Notes: generated by a model not told the origin, from the letters alone. DNA of 64,000 nt from JADJAH01 sp964615795 (GCA_964615795.1 CAZTQR010000006.1:15266-79265), one strand, 5' to 3'; positions 43,666 to 53,133 are shown, numbered from the stretch's first letter. Numbers and translations: made by a program.

Positions 43666-44823
43666 TCATTTCAGCGTCACAATTTCCTTAAGCGCCTCAA
43701 CCAGCCTTTCACAGTCATTCTTTGAATTTTTCCTTCCGAAAGAAACTCTCACTGCGCCAAGCGCTTCGGAGGAGTCCTTACCCATTGCAAGCAATACATG
43801 CGATGGCTTGTTTGTGCCTGAAGTGCATGCAGACCCTCCTGATACTGCTATTCCCTTGAGGTCAAGCTGAATAAGCAGCATTTCCTCATCATACAGGGCA
43901 AGATCCTTTCTGAACGAAAAATTCAAAATGTTCGGGACACAATTGCTCTCATCATCCGGACTGTTAACCGATACCACTTTTCCGAATGCATTCCTTAACA
44001 GCCCGAGAAGATGCCTGCGAAGTTCAGTGTAATGCTCAAGGTCATGCCCGGCCTGATCCCTGCAGATAAGCACTGCCTTGCCGAATCCCGCTATTGCCGC
44101 GGTGTTCTCTGTTCCCCCGCGCATATCTCTTTCCTGCATACCGCCGTGCATGAACTTGTCCGGCTTTGTCCCTTTCTTAATATACAGTGCCGATATTCCC
44201 TTCGGCCCGTAGATCTTGTGTGCGGAGATCACGGCCATGTCCATTGCAAGATCTTTCACGTTCAGCCTCAGCTTTCCAAAGCTCTGAACGGTGTCGCAGT
44301 GAAAGGCGATGCCCGGTCCGGACGCAATTCCGGCAACAGCTCTGACATCCGTAAGCGCTCCCGTTTCGTTGTTTGCATGCATCAGTGAGATCAGAAAAGT
44401 GTCTTCCCTTACTGCAGACCTTACTTCATCAGGTTCAATGTTACCGCACACAGAAGGCTTGAGGTAAGTGACATCAAATCCGAACCTGTTCTCAAGGTAT
44501 TTAAGTGTGTCGAGTACTGCAGAGTGCTCCGCGAGTGATGATACGATGTGGCCGCCTTTGTCTGTTCTGCTGAAGGCCATTCCCTTAAGGGCGAAGTTGT
44601 TTGACTCCGTTCCGCCCGAAGTGAAGAATATTTCGGAAGATGAACAACCTATTGCTTCTGCTATGATGTCCCTAGTGTCTTCAAGCATCACCTTGGCAGT
44701 TTTGCCGAATGAATGAATGGATGAAGCGTTTCCGAACTTCCCCGTAAGATACGGCATCATAGCTTCAAGCACCCGGCTGTCTGTTTCCGTTGTTGAAGCA
44801 TTGTCAAGATAAATGCGGTCCAC
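43666..44823 (-). CDS. Cysteine desulfurase, NifS/IscS-like
   Basis: 385 residues. It is a class V aminotransferase-fold enzyme taking sulfur from cysteine for Fe-S clusters or tRNA thiolation. The PLP lysine is K203 ('SAHKIYGPKG'), the active-site cysteine C333 in the 'GGSACTSG' loop, and the N-terminal 'YLDNASTTETDSRVLEAM' is typical. No scaffold gene iscU is adjacent. It stands alone between pssA and pgsA on the minus strand. Confidence 0.94.
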   Translation of the reverse strand: MDRIYLDNASTTETDSRVLEAMMPYLTGKFGNASSIHSFGKTAKVMLEDTRDIIAEAIGCSSSEIFFTSGGTESNNFALKGMAFSRTDKGGHIVSSLAEHSAVLDTLKYLENRFGFDVTYLKPSVCGNIEPDEVRSAVREDTFLISLMHANNETGALTDVRAVAGIASGPGIAFHCDTVQSFGKLRLNVKDLAMDMAVISAHKIYGPKGISALYIKKGTKPDKFMHGGMQERDMRGGTENTAAIAGFGKAVLICRDQAGHDLEHYTELRRHLLGLLRNAFGKVVSVNSPDDESNCVPNILNFSFRKDLALYDEEMLLIQLDLKGIAVSGGSACTSGTNKPSHVLLAMGKDSSEALGAVRVSFGRKNSKNDCERLVEALKEIVTLK

Positions 44824-44873
44824 AGCTTTGATTTTTGATTGAAACTTAAGTCTCTGATTAATTATTTTGATCC

Positions 44874-45428
44874 GTGCAATTCAACAAAGAACTCTTACTC
44901 ATACCGAATCTTATTTCCCTGCTGAGGTTGTTTCTGACAATCCCTGCATGTTACCTTATCGTCAGACATTTTGAAACGCAAAATACTGCAATCATTGCAA
45001 TCGTTCTATGCATGTATTTTTCGGACCTGCTTGACGGATACATTGCCCGGAGGAATTCTCTTGTCTCGGAGTTCGGGAAGATCATTGACCCTCTTGCAGA
45101 CAAGATCGCCGTAATCTTCATATCGCTTTCACTGCTTTACGCAGGCAAGCTTCCTCTGTGGTTCTTCGCAGTTATTGCGCTAAGAGACATTCTGATCCTC
45201 GGTTTCGGTATTTACCTTAACAGCAGAAAAGATGTGCGGCTGATGTCGAACTATCCCGGCAAGGCGGCAGTGTTCTGTATTGGGCTGGTGATACTTCTGT
45301 CGGTCATTGACTCGCGAAGTCTTTATGCATTGAGAAACATAATGTATTTCATCTCGATAGCGCTGATCCTTTATTCATCTTTCCTGTATTTCAAAAGATA
45401 TCTTGAGGTGGTCAATGGCAAAGCGTGA
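44874..45428 (+). CDS. pgsA: CDP-diacylglycerol--glycerol-3-phosphate 3-phosphatidyltransferase
   Basis: 184 residues with about five membrane helices and the CDP-alcohol phosphotransferase motif 'DLLDGYIARRNSLVSEFGKIIDPLADK'. It commits CDP-diacylglycerol to phosphatidylglycerol. The start is GTG at 44874. Its 3' end overlaps the HU-like gene by 14 bases. Confidence 0.93.
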   Translation: MQFNKELLLIPNLISLLRLFLTIPACYLIVRHFETQNTAIIAIVLCMYFSDLLDGYIARRNSLVSEFGKIIDPLADKIAVIFISLSLLYAGKLPLWFFAVIALRDILILGFGIYLNSRKDVRLMSNYPGKAAVFCIGLVILLSVIDSRSLYALRNIMYFISIALILYSSFLYFKRYLEVVNGKA

Positions 45429-45738
45429 GACGGAAAAGTCAAAGACGTACACAAGAAAAGACATTGAGACGAAGCTGTATGACAAGCTCATCGGAAAGAA
45501 GCTGACGGAAAAGCTGATCGTGGATTGTTTCATAGAGTCAATAAGGGAAGTGCTGATGCAGGCAGATCCCGTGGCGCGGCTTGAGATCCGGGATTTTGGA
45601 GTATTTGAAATAAAGAAAACGCGTCCGAAACCCAAAGCAAGGAACCTTAAGACAGGCGAGTTCATTTATGTACCCGGAAGAAGAAAAGTTCATTTCAAGC
45701 CGGGCAAGCTTCTGAAGCAGTTTCTGAAAGAGGGCTGA
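45415..45738 (+). CDS. HU/IHF-family DNA-binding protein
   Basis: 107 residues from ATG 45415, which has GAGGTGG just upstream; the frame extends 12 bases further but lacks a site. After a basic N-terminal extension ('MAKRETEKSKTYTRKDIETKL') comes a full HU fold ('ESIREVLMQADPVARLEIRDFGVFEIKKTRPKPKARNLKTGEFIYVPGRRKVHFKPGKLLKQFL'), including the 'R.P..ARN..TGE' arm that bends DNA. It is about 15 residues longer than standard HU. Confidence 0.92.
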   Translation: MAKRETEKSKTYTRKDIETKLYDKLIGKKLTEKLIVDCFIESIREVLMQADPVARLEIRDFGVFEIKKTRPKPKARNLKTGEFIYVPGRRKVHFKPGKLLKQFLKEG

Positions 45739-45768
45739 AGGCATATATAAAAATCAAATCCTTTCGCA

Positions 45769-46209
45769 TTGCCAAAATATCTGGGAATAGACTACGGATC
45801 AAAGAGAGTGGGCATTGCCGTCAGCGATCCCGGACTTTCAATCGCTTTTGCAAGGCGCCACCTGCTGAATGATACGGGGCTGATGAAGAAGATCGAGGCA
45901 ACAGTGAGAGAAGATGAGATCTCTGAGATCGTCATCGGACTGCCTGTTTCGCTTTCAGGACAAGAAACTCCTCAGACAAAAGAGACTAGGAAATTTGCAG
46001 AGAAGCTTGACAACTATCTGAAGTCGGCAGGGTTTGATACAAAAATTGAGTTCATTGACGAGCGGCTTACAAGCAGAATGGCCGGTGCGGGAGTGCTTGA
46101 GGCGGTTGTAAGAAGGGGCAAGAGAAGGGACAAAGGCCTGGTGGACGAACTTTCTGCACAGATCATTCTGCAGAATTATCTTGATATGAAAAGAAATCAA
46201 AGCACTTAG
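45769..46209 (+). CDS. ruvX: RuvX/YqgF-family Holliday junction resolvase-like nuclease
   Basis: 146 residues of the RNase H-like YqgF fold: 'YLGIDYGSKRVGIAVSDP' with the first catalytic Asp, 'EIVIGLPVSLSGQETPQTKETRKFAEKL', 'FIDERLTSRMA' and 'KGLVDELSAQIILQNYLD'. It is linked to 16S rRNA 5' maturation and proposed to resolve junctions. The start is a TTG at 45769. It lies 30 bases after the HU-like gene. Confidence 0.94.
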   Translation: MPKYLGIDYGSKRVGIAVSDPGLSIAFARRHLLNDTGLMKKIEATVREDEISEIVIGLPVSLSGQETPQTKETRKFAEKLDNYLKSAGFDTKIEFIDERLTSRMAGAGVLEAVVRRGKRRDKGLVDELSAQIILQNYLDMKRNQST

Positions 46210-46215
46210 ACGCAA

Positions 46216-46860
46216 GTGTATCTTGTAGAACTCAATGAGCTTATAGAGAACGGCGAGAACCAGTATGTCGAGTTCAAGCGCAAGTTCTCATCACCCGAGA
46301 AAATTGCCAAGGAGATGATCGCATTTGCCAATTCGCACGGCGGAAAGATCATCTTCGGCATTGACGATGACAAAAGCATTGTGGGGGTTGAAAGCGAAAA
46401 GGGCGAACTTGAGCTGATATCCATGGCGGCAAGGTTTTACTGTGAACCCGAGCTTGACTATGAAGCGGAAGTTCTGTTGCTGAAAGGCAAGGACATTGTT
46501 GTTGTCCATGTAAAAGAGAGCAACCGCAAGCCCCACCGCCTGATAACCGAAGACGACTCCGAGGAAGGCACAAGGGTTTACATCCGGCACAAGGACCAGA
46601 GCATTACTGCTACAAAAGAGACGGTAAAGATACTTAAGGATACAAATGCAGATTCACATCCGCTGAAGATCACTATCGGCGAGATCGAGAAGAAACTGTT
46701 TGACTATCTGAACGAGAACGAAAAGATCACAGTGAAGGGATTCAAGAAGCTTGTGAACATTTCAGAACGCCGTGCAAGCCGGACGCTTGTGAACCTTGTC
46801 CGTGCCAATGTGATCAGGCATCACACTACCGGAAAAGAAGATTTCTACACGCTTGCATGA
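46216..46860 (+). CDS. Schlafen AlbA_2-domain protein with C-terminal winged helix
   Basis: 214 residues from a GTG start. The N-terminal AlbA_2 domain is clear ('GENQYVEFKRKFSSPEKIAKEMIAFANSHGGKIIFGIDDDKSIVGVES', 'VRIRHKDQS'-like 'VYIRHKDQSITA'). The last 60 residues ('KKLFDYLNENEKITVKGFKKLVNISERRASRTLVNLVRANVIRHH') form a winged helix. AlbA_2 proteins include transcription regulators and toxin or defence associated proteins. The neighbours here are housekeeping genes, so a regulatory role is more likely; it is six bases from ruvX. Confidence 0.85.
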   Translation: MYLVELNELIENGENQYVEFKRKFSSPEKIAKEMIAFANSHGGKIIFGIDDDKSIVGVESEKGELELISMAARFYCEPELDYEAEVLLLKGKDIVVVHVKESNRKPHRLITEDDSEEGTRVYIRHKDQSITATKETVKILKDTNADSHPLKITIGEIEKKLFDYLNENEKITVKGFKKLVNISERRASRTLVNLVRANVIRHHTTGKEDFYTLA

Positions 46861-46954
46861 ATCAAGTGTATCCGGATGATTGAGTTTGGCGTGTCTGTAC
46901 ATTTATCCGGGAGAACTGACTCTTTTGCGCGCCATATTAATTTTTCGGGTATCA

Positions 46955-46984
46955 CAAAAAAGCCTGCATTGTAATATGCAGGCT
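46955..46984 (-). terminator. Rho-independent terminator of the ftcD transcript
   Basis: AGCCTGCA (46961-46968) pairs with TGCAGGCT (46977-46984) over an eight-base loop; on the minus strand six T follow. It lies 38 bases past the ftcD stop codon. Confidence 0.85.
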
Positions 46985-47021
46985 GTTAACAAAAGGCCGT
47001 CAGGAACATGCGCGACCGCTG

Positions 47022-48650
47022 TCACTTTTCCTCTGAGCGCTTTTCAAGAGTTTTGAGGATCTTCTTCACATAAGATTCCGCCCTGCTGTTCAGTTCATCT
47101 GATTCTTTCATCACCGCTTCTTTGAAACCGGGGTCTTCGATCTGCGGAAGGTTGATCTCGACATTTTTCGATGCGCCCCAGATACCTGTCTGCAGGCTCT
47201 TTGCTCCCACTTCAAGATCGCTCTTTGAAGAGATGTTCCCGTACTTTGCAACCTCAGCCATACTCTCCCAGCATGAATCGGCAGTGCGCATGACTGCAAG
47301 GGGAACTTCAACTGCCTTCTTCAGCCCTTCCTGCATTTTCTCCTTCCTTGCCTTCTGCTCTTCTTCCGTCTTCTTCGGCATCTTCATGGCGGTCATATAA
47401 TCATTGAATGCATTTGTGTCTGCATCAATCAGCGGGATCAGCTCCTTCATCTTAATGTGAAGCGGGCTGATGAGCCCTCTCATCCTTGAATCAAGGTGGG
47501 CAAACTTCTTGTTGCCGTATGTCATCCATCCCACCATAGCGCCGAGAGCCGCGCCAAGCGAGGCAATAAGTGCAGACACGCTTCCGCCGCCGGGAGCGGA
47601 TGTCCTTGCCCCGACAAGTTCAGTAAACTCTCTAACGGTCAGCCCGGCAAGCGGCTCTTCCGATTCGCCGGAGATCATATACTCAATTATCCTTTTTTCC
47701 GGAACGAACGGCGATATAGATGAGAGCCCGAGCCTGTCAATAACAAGCCTTATCTTCTGCATCTCATCAAGAATGAAAAGGTTTTCCTTCTTTATGTAAT
47801 AATCTGCGGCCATCAGCATTGCTTCAAGCGGAATCAAGCCTACGAGCTCGCTTCCGCAAACTCCGAGGTTAAGTTCACGCGCATCCTTAGCGCATTCTTC
47901 AAAAGCAACATGCGGTGGGGTGATCTTGTAGTTGTCAAGGTTCATTGAAACCTGCGCCATGTTGTACTCCTGCACATACCATCCTATTCCTTTCACTGCT
48001 TTCAGCCTTCCCGGCTCATTCTCATTTCTTCCCTGCTCCCTGATATTCAGAGCTATTCTGTGTGCCTGCTCCTTTGTGCCGAGTATGTTTACATTGTAAG
48101 CGATCAGAAAAAACCTGGCCCCGGTCACCGTGGCTCCGGATCTCTCAACGAATTGCTGAGGGCCGAAATCGGGTTTCCACTCCGGTTTGAGTATCTTCTC
48201 CTTCAACCCTTCATACTCACCGGCCCTTATCTGCCTCAGCATTTTTCTTTCGGGATTTGATGATGCTTCTTCGTAAAGATAAACCGGAACACCAAGTTCG
48301 TCACCAACGCGCTTTCCGTATCTCATGGAACATTCGACGCACTCCTGTGTAGTCACATCAGAAACAGGCACAAATGGAACGACATCAACAGCTCCCATTC
48401 TCGGATGCTCGCCCGAATGATTCCGCATGTCTATCAGCTCATAGGCCTTTGCGCTGAATCTGAATGCCGCCTCAACAACAGATTCCGGATCACCGACAAA
48501 TGTGAACACGGTCCTGTTGGTTGACTTCCCGGGATCCACATCCAGCAGTGTTACACCGCTTACCTGCTTTACCGCTTCGGCACAGGCATTGATTATCTTT
48601 TCGTCCCTGCCTTCAGAAATATTGGGGACGCATTCGACTATCTTTCTCAT
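47022..48650 (-). CDS. ftcD: Bifunctional glutamate formiminotransferase / formiminotetrahydrofolate cyclodeaminase
   Basis: 542 residues. The N-terminal formiminotransferase ('ECVPNISEGRDEKII', 'RNHSGEHPRMGAVDVVPFVPV', 'GARFFLIAYNVNI') covers about residues 1-300. The cyclodeaminase follows from about 335 ('FTELVGARTSAPGGGSVSALIASLGAALGAMVGWMTYGNKKF'). Together they move the formimino group of formiminoglutamate, from histidine breakdown, to tetrahydrofolate and release ammonia. No hut genes are in the window. The start overlaps the upstream methyltransferase stop by four bases. Confidence 0.95.
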   Translation of the reverse strand: MRKIVECVPNISEGRDEKIINACAEAVKQVSGVTLLDVDPGKSTNRTVFTFVGDPESVVEAAFRFSAKAYELIDMRNHSGEHPRMGAVDVVPFVPVSDVTTQECVECSMRYGKRVGDELGVPVYLYEEASSNPERKMLRQIRAGEYEGLKEKILKPEWKPDFGPQQFVERSGATVTGARFFLIAYNVNILGTKEQAHRIALNIREQGRNENEPGRLKAVKGIGWYVQEYNMAQVSMNLDNYKITPPHVAFEECAKDARELNLGVCGSELVGLIPLEAMLMAADYYIKKENLFILDEMQKIRLVIDRLGLSSISPFVPEKRIIEYMISGESEEPLAGLTVREFTELVGARTSAPGGGSVSALIASLGAALGAMVGWMTYGNKKFAHLDSRMRGLISPLHIKMKELIPLIDADTNAFNDYMTAMKMPKKTEEEQKARKEKMQEGLKKAVEVPLAVMRTADSCWESMAEVAKYGNISSKSDLEVGAKSLQTGIWGASKNVEINLPQIEDPGFKEAVMKESDELNSRAESYVKKILKTLEKRSEEK

Positions 48651-49378
48651 TCTCGCTTAGATTTTTTCTTTCTGCAAATAAAATAGATCCTTTCAGACTT
48701 CCTTCCTGCCTTTCTTCCGTCTTCTTCTTCCGTTCGGATCACCTCGTAAAACCTCTCCAGCTCTTTAACTATCCTGCCTGTTTCAAAGACAGCTTCGCCG
48801 ATGTTCTCCTCCACAAGCCTGTAATCAGGTCCGTTCACGTTTTCAAAAACTTTGAGATTCCAGTTGAAGACGTTAGTGCCGGTTTTCCTGATGTCCATTA
48901 TCAGAATATTCCTGCCGAACTCATGAACGAGCGGTGAAATACGCTCAAGCATGCTCAGTTTGTACGGAGTATTGACATCAAATATGAACAGGCCGTTGTC
49001 ATTTAAGGCATTCCGAACGTTCCGGAAAATTCTTCTCCAGTCAGTAAGGAGTTTGATGTGATTGATGGTGTCATACATGCAGATCACTGCATCAAACGTG
49101 CCTGCAATTTCAAAATGTCTTATATCGCCTCTGATGAACTTTGCGCCCGGAATCTTCTTTTCCGCGATCCTCAGCATCTCAGGAGAGCTGTCAACTCCGG
49201 TTAGCTCAAATCTGTTTGCAAGACCTTTGAGCACATCGCCTGTTCCACAGCCGAGTTCCAGAAGTGTCTTTGCGCGGGGATTGAACCTTCGGATTGCAGA
49301 GATCACATAAGGCGCCGAAACATCCTTTCCTGAAATTACATCGTCATAGTATTCCGCAAGCCGGTCATACTGCTTCAT
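48647..49378 (-). CDS. Class I SAM-dependent methyltransferase
   Basis: 243 residues. Motif I is 'KTLLELGCGTGDVLKGLANRF' (about residues 37-57), followed by 'LTGVDSSPEMLRIAEKKIPGAKFIRGDIRHFEIAGTFDAVICMYDTINHI' and 'LFIFDVNTPYKL'. The C-terminal 'ELERFYEVIR...GRKSERIYFICRKKKSK' is basic. The substrate is unknown. It is cotranscribed with ftcD and starts five bases past the HAD gene. Confidence 0.88.
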   Translation of the reverse strand: MKQYDRLAEYYDDVISGKDVSAPYVISAIRRFNPRAKTLLELGCGTGDVLKGLANRFELTGVDSSPEMLRIAEKKIPGAKFIRGDIRHFEIAGTFDAVICMYDTINHIKLLTDWRRIFRNVRNALNDNGLFIFDVNTPYKLSMLERISPLVHEFGRNILIMDIRKTGTNVFNWNLKVFENVNGPDYRLVEENIGEAVFETGRIVKELERFYEVIRTEEEDGRKAGRKSERIYFICRKKKSKRE

Positions 49379-49383
49379 CAGTA

Positions 49384-50250
49384 TTACTTTGCTCTCAGCG
49401 ACTTGTTGAACATCTCCAGAAACTTGCCCACTCCGTCCTCATCATTTGACTGGTCGGTCACATAATCAGCCATGTCCTTGAGTTCATCAACAGCGTTGTT
49501 GAGCGCGATGTTGGTTCCGCCGAACATGAAAAGGTCCCTGTCATTGTACCAGTCGCCGAAAACCATAACTTCCTCCCTTCGCACACCGAGGTGTGCCGCA
49601 AGCATCTTGAGGCCCACTTTTTTATTCACTTTCTTTCTGATGATCTCAAGATTGAAAACGTTCTGAAACGCCTGCGACCTGAAGTACTTCACTTTGAGAT
49701 ACAATCCGAAAGGAGGCGTCATTTTGCTTTGTATCTGCTTAATGACATTTTTGTCATTACCAAGCATGATAATCTCAAGCACATTGTCGAGATATCCGTC
49801 ATAAGAATTCACGAGAGTATAGGTTGTTCCTAGTCTTGTCATGAAATCCCTTATCACGGAATTATCTTCTGTATAAACGATCTGATCATCATAGCACAGG
49901 GCGATCTTTACATATTTTTCTTCGGCTAGCCTCAGCGCCCGTTCAACATATTTGCGGTCAATCACTGACTTGTTCAGTCTGTTATTTCCTCCGGCATCCT
50001 GGATCAAAGCGCCGTTGAGTGATATGAAAGGAATCTTTATACCGAGTTCATTGGCAATAGGTACGATGGAAGAGTGGACCCTTTGAGACGCAAGCGAGAA
50101 GTGAATTCCCTTCTTATGGAGCTCCTCAACCTGCTTTTTGACCAAACTGCTCAACTGATTCTGTCCTGTAACCAGCGTGCCGTCAATGTCGGATACAATG
50201 AGCCTTATCTTTCCGAATCTGCTCTTAAGTTCATTGAGTGAAAGGCTCAA
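49384..50250 (-). CDS. HAD-superfamily phosphatase, Cof type
   Basis: 288 residues. The DxD nucleophile motif is 'LIVSDIDGTLVT' (about residue 20), the cap domain is of C2 type, and the metal-binding 'VFGDWYNDRDLFMFGG' lies near residue 225. Members hydrolyse sugar phosphates, flavin or PLP-type phosphates; the substrate here is unknown. The start is a TTG at 50250. The upstream 240 bases to preA contain no gene. Confidence 0.88.
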   Translation of the reverse strand: MSLSLNELKSRFGKIRLIVSDIDGTLVTGQNQLSSLVKKQVEELHKKGIHFSLASQRVHSSIVPIANELGIKIPFISLNGALIQDAGGNNRLNKSVIDRKYVERALRLAEEKYVKIALCYDDQIVYTEDNSVIRDFMTRLGTTYTLVNSYDGYLDNVLEIIMLGNDKNVIKQIQSKMTPPFGLYLKVKYFRSQAFQNVFNLEIIRKKVNKKVGLKMLAAHLGVRREEVMVFGDWYNDRDLFMFGGTNIALNNAVDELKDMADYVTDQSNDEDGVGKFLEMFNKSLRAK

Positions 50251-50491
50251 TTTCTACAAAAGTCTTTTTTTTGTAAGTGTGTGGTTGGGGTGGTAAAAAC
50301 TGAAAACACAAATAAATTTGGTTTATAATAGTCAGAATAAGCTACTATTTCAAAGTAATTATGAGGTTGACCGGAGTTAAGAGCCAATGTCAATCTGTTG
50401 TATGTTCAACTGAGTATGAACCGGTGCAAATCAATTCCGGGAAACTATGAGAGCGAATTTGCAGAAGCCGTTCAGCAGGAGTTACCTCAGA

Positions 50492-51793
50492 TCAGTATTT
50501 CCTTTTGTGCTTAAGCCCTCCGGCGAGGGGATCATCAAAAGTCTTCGGTATATTCCCTTTGATCGTCCTTTCCTTCCATGTCTCCGGAGCCGGATTGCCT
50601 TTTCTTTCAACCATCGTAATGCACTCCTCAACGGGGCAAACCAGTGAGCACAGGTTGCATCCGACACAATTCTCTTCAATGATGTGAGGTATCCGCGATC
50701 CGTTCCTGCCGATTCCTATTGCCTGATGAGCGCCGTCTTCACAAGCGGCATAGCAGATCATACATCCGATGCATTTCTTTTTGTCAATCTTTGCAACCAC
50801 ATCATAGTTCAGATTGAGGTCTTCCCATGCAACAGTATTGAGCAGCGCTTTTCCGGAGAACGAACTAACAGAATCGAATCCCTTATCATCCATGTAATCT
50901 GAAAGCCCGGCAAGCATCTCACGAATGATCCCGAATCCGTAATGCATCACTGCCGTGCAGACCTGTACCGTTGAAGCGCCGAGAAGAATGAACTCCACCG
51001 CATCCCTCCAGTTTGCAATTCCCCCGATCGCAGAGACAGGCAGTCCTACATAAGGGCTTTGAGAAACATTTCTTACCATGTTCAGTGCAACCGGTTTTAC
51101 GGCGGGCCCGCAATAGCCGCCGTTCGTGCTCTTGCCGTCAACGACCGGATAAGGCACAAACCTGTCAATATCAACACCCATCAGACTCTGAAATGTATTG
51201 ATAAGTGATATTCCGTTACAGCCTCCCTCTTTTGCCGCTATTGCCGGCTCGGTTATATCTGTGATGTTCGGTGTCAGTTTTACGATGACCGGCTTCTTCG
51301 CTGTTTCCATCACCCAAGAGACGATCAGCCTGAGCAGTTCCGGTTCCTGTCCCACCACTGAACCCATGCCTCTTTCGCACATGCCGTGCGGACAGCCGAA
51401 GTTCAGCTCCAGCCCGTCGGCTCCGGCATTCTCAGCATCTCTTACCACCTGCTGCCACTCTTCTTTAGTATTAAGCATCAGCGACGCAATTACGGGATTT
51501 TCCGGAAAGCGCTTTTTCACTTCTTCAATTTCACGCAGGTTATGGCTCAGAGGACGGTCTGATATAAGCTCAATGTTCGTGAACCCTGTCATCTTAGCCA
51601 CACCGCTGTCAATTGCGGAATACCTGCTTGAAGTGTTTACAACTGGCAGCCCCATTGTTTTCCATACTGCTCCTCCCCAACCCGCTTCAAATGCTTTCAT
51701 CACCTGATATGCGGAATTTGTCGGGGGTCCCGATGCAAGCCAGAACGGGTTAGGCGACCTTATTCCTGCAAATGTCACTGACAAGTCAGCCAT
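50492..51793 (-). CDS. preA: NAD-dependent dihydropyrimidine dehydrogenase subunit PreA
   Basis: 433 residues. The FMN-binding dihydroorotate-dehydrogenase-type barrel ('NPFWLASGPPTNSAYQVMKAFEAGWGGAVWKT', 'ELNFGCPHGMCERGMG', 'PVIVKLTPNITDI', 'VSAIGGI') is followed by two 4Fe-4S clusters at the C-terminus ('CIGCMICYAACED', 'CVGCNLCSLVCPVEEC'). With PreT it interconverts uracil/thymine and the dihydro forms. Its start overlaps the preT stop by one base. Confidence 0.95.
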   Translation of the reverse strand: MADLSVTFAGIRSPNPFWLASGPPTNSAYQVMKAFEAGWGGAVWKTMGLPVVNTSSRYSAIDSGVAKMTGFTNIELISDRPLSHNLREIEEVKKRFPENPVIASLMLNTKEEWQQVVRDAENAGADGLELNFGCPHGMCERGMGSVVGQEPELLRLIVSWVMETAKKPVIVKLTPNITDITEPAIAAKEGGCNGISLINTFQSLMGVDIDRFVPYPVVDGKSTNGGYCGPAVKPVALNMVRNVSQSPYVGLPVSAIGGIANWRDAVEFILLGASTVQVCTAVMHYGFGIIREMLAGLSDYMDDKGFDSVSSFSGKALLNTVAWEDLNLNYDVVAKIDKKKCIGCMICYAACEDGAHQAIGIGRNGSRIPHIIEENCVGCNLCSLVCPVEECITMVERKGNPAPETWKERTIKGNIPKTFDDPLAGGLKHKRKY

Positions 51794-53133
51794 CAGTTCG
51801 TATTTCCTTTCAAAAAATTGTGAATTCCTTCAGCGGCTTTGACAGCTTCTGCAACAGCGTTCACTATCTCCGACCCGCCGTTAATCACGTCGCCCGCAAT
51901 GAAGTACTTCGTTCCTTTTGCCCTGAACGAATCACCTTCCGTAACCGGCCTGCCCTTATCGTCAAACTCAAAGCCGTCAATGATATCGAGAAGTTTGTTC
52001 TGCTTCTCCTGCCCCGTTGCTATGATAACCATATCGCACGGCACAACAAATGAATTCTGTTTGTCCGCCGTGATCCTGCCTTTCACAACCTTTGCGGGAG
52101 CGAGCTTTATGCCTTCTACTTTTGATACGCCTCTGATCTCTACAGGAACAGTGTTGAACAATGGTTCAACGCAGACTTTCTTCGCAAGTTCGTATTCGAA
52201 TTCATAGGCAGGCATTTCTTCTTTCGATCTCCTGTAAGACAGCCACACGCGCTCGGCTCCCATTCTTGATGCCTCAGAAGCCGCGTCCATAGCCGTGTTT
52301 CCCCCGCCTATCACTACCACTTTTTTCCCCGATCTGGCTTTGTGCCTCTTCAGCTTTATGTTTTCAATGTAATCAACCGCGCCCATGCACCCGTCAAGGT
52401 GCTCGCCTTTGATCTTCAGCTCTACGGTATTGCCCAGACCGATTCCTATGAAAATCGCATCATACTCATGCTCGAGATTTCTGAACTGCCTGTATTTTGT
52501 AACAGGTGTTCTGTAATGGATCCTGAAGCCAAGTTGCTTCTTCAGGAATTCTGCTTCCTTCAGCGCCTCTTCGTTTGTGATCTTGTACGGTGCAACTCCG
52601 TGCAGTGTGAGTCCTGTCGGCTTGTCCTTTGCTTCGAACACATCAACTTCATAACCAAACCTTCTGAGTTCACACGCGCAGGAGATGCCCGCAGGGCCTG
52701 CGCCTATCACAGCAACTCTTTTTTTCTGCGGAGTCCCCGGCGTAAAGAGATCAAGTTTTTTTCTCAATGCATGCGTTGCGGCGTAGCTTTGAAGCCTTCC
52801 GATCTCAATCGGCTTCAGGTTCATATCATTGAAGACGCATGCCCCTTCACACAAGACCTCAACCGGGCAAACCTTTCCGCATGCGTTGCCGAAATAGTTT
52901 GACTCGTAGATCGTTCTTGCAGAGCCCTTCAGGTTTCCGGTGCTGATCTGCCTGATGAAGAGAGGTATGTCAATTTCCGTGGGGCATGCCTTGATGCAGG
53001 GTGCATTGTAGCAGAACAGGCAACGTGAACTCTCAACAACCGCTTCCGACCCGCTCATCAGCGGATTGATGGGTGAAAAGTTTGTTTCGAAGTCTTTCTC
53101 AGAGCGGGGCCGTTTGAAGTCTTTCATCAGCAA
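51793..53133 (-). CDS. preT: NAD(P)-dependent dihydropyrimidine dehydrogenase subunit PreT
   Basis: 446 residues of the glutamate-synthase-small-subunit type. The N-terminal Cys-rich Fe-S region ('CLFCYNAPCIKACPTEIDIPLFI', 'ACGKVCPVEVLCEGACV'), FAD loop 'VIGAGPAGISCA' and NAD(P) loop 'VVIGGGNTAMDAA' are in order. It passes electrons from NAD(P)H to PreA. The TTG at 53133 has GGAGAA seven bases upstream and is preferred over the ATG two codons in. Confidence 0.94.
   Translation of the reverse strand: MLMKDFKRPRSEKDFETNFSPINPLMSGSEAVVESSRCLFCYNAPCIKACPTEIDIPLFIRQISTGNLKGSARTIYESNYFGNACGKVCPVEVLCEGACVFNDMNLKPIEIGRLQSYAATHALRKKLDLFTPGTPQKKRVAVIGAGPAGISCACELRRFGYEVDVFEAKDKPTGLTLHGVAPYKITNEEALKEAEFLKKQLGFRIHYRTPVTKYRQFRNLEHEYDAIFIGIGLGNTVELKIKGEHLDGCMGAVDYIENIKLKRHKARSGKKVVVIGGGNTAMDAASEASRMGAERVWLSYRRSKEEMPAYEFEYELAKKVCVEPLFNTVPVEIRGVSKVEGIKLAPAKVVKGRITADKQNSFVVPCDMVIIATGQEKQNKLLDIIDGFEFDDKGRPVTEGDSFRAKGTKYFIAGDVINGGSEIVNAVAEAVKAAEGIHNFLKGNTN

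Noticed and set aside
46216..46860. AlbA_2 protein as part of a defence system
   Set aside because: Some AlbA_2 proteins are defence-linked, but here it follows ruvX directly and no nuclease, toxin or mobile element lies nearby.
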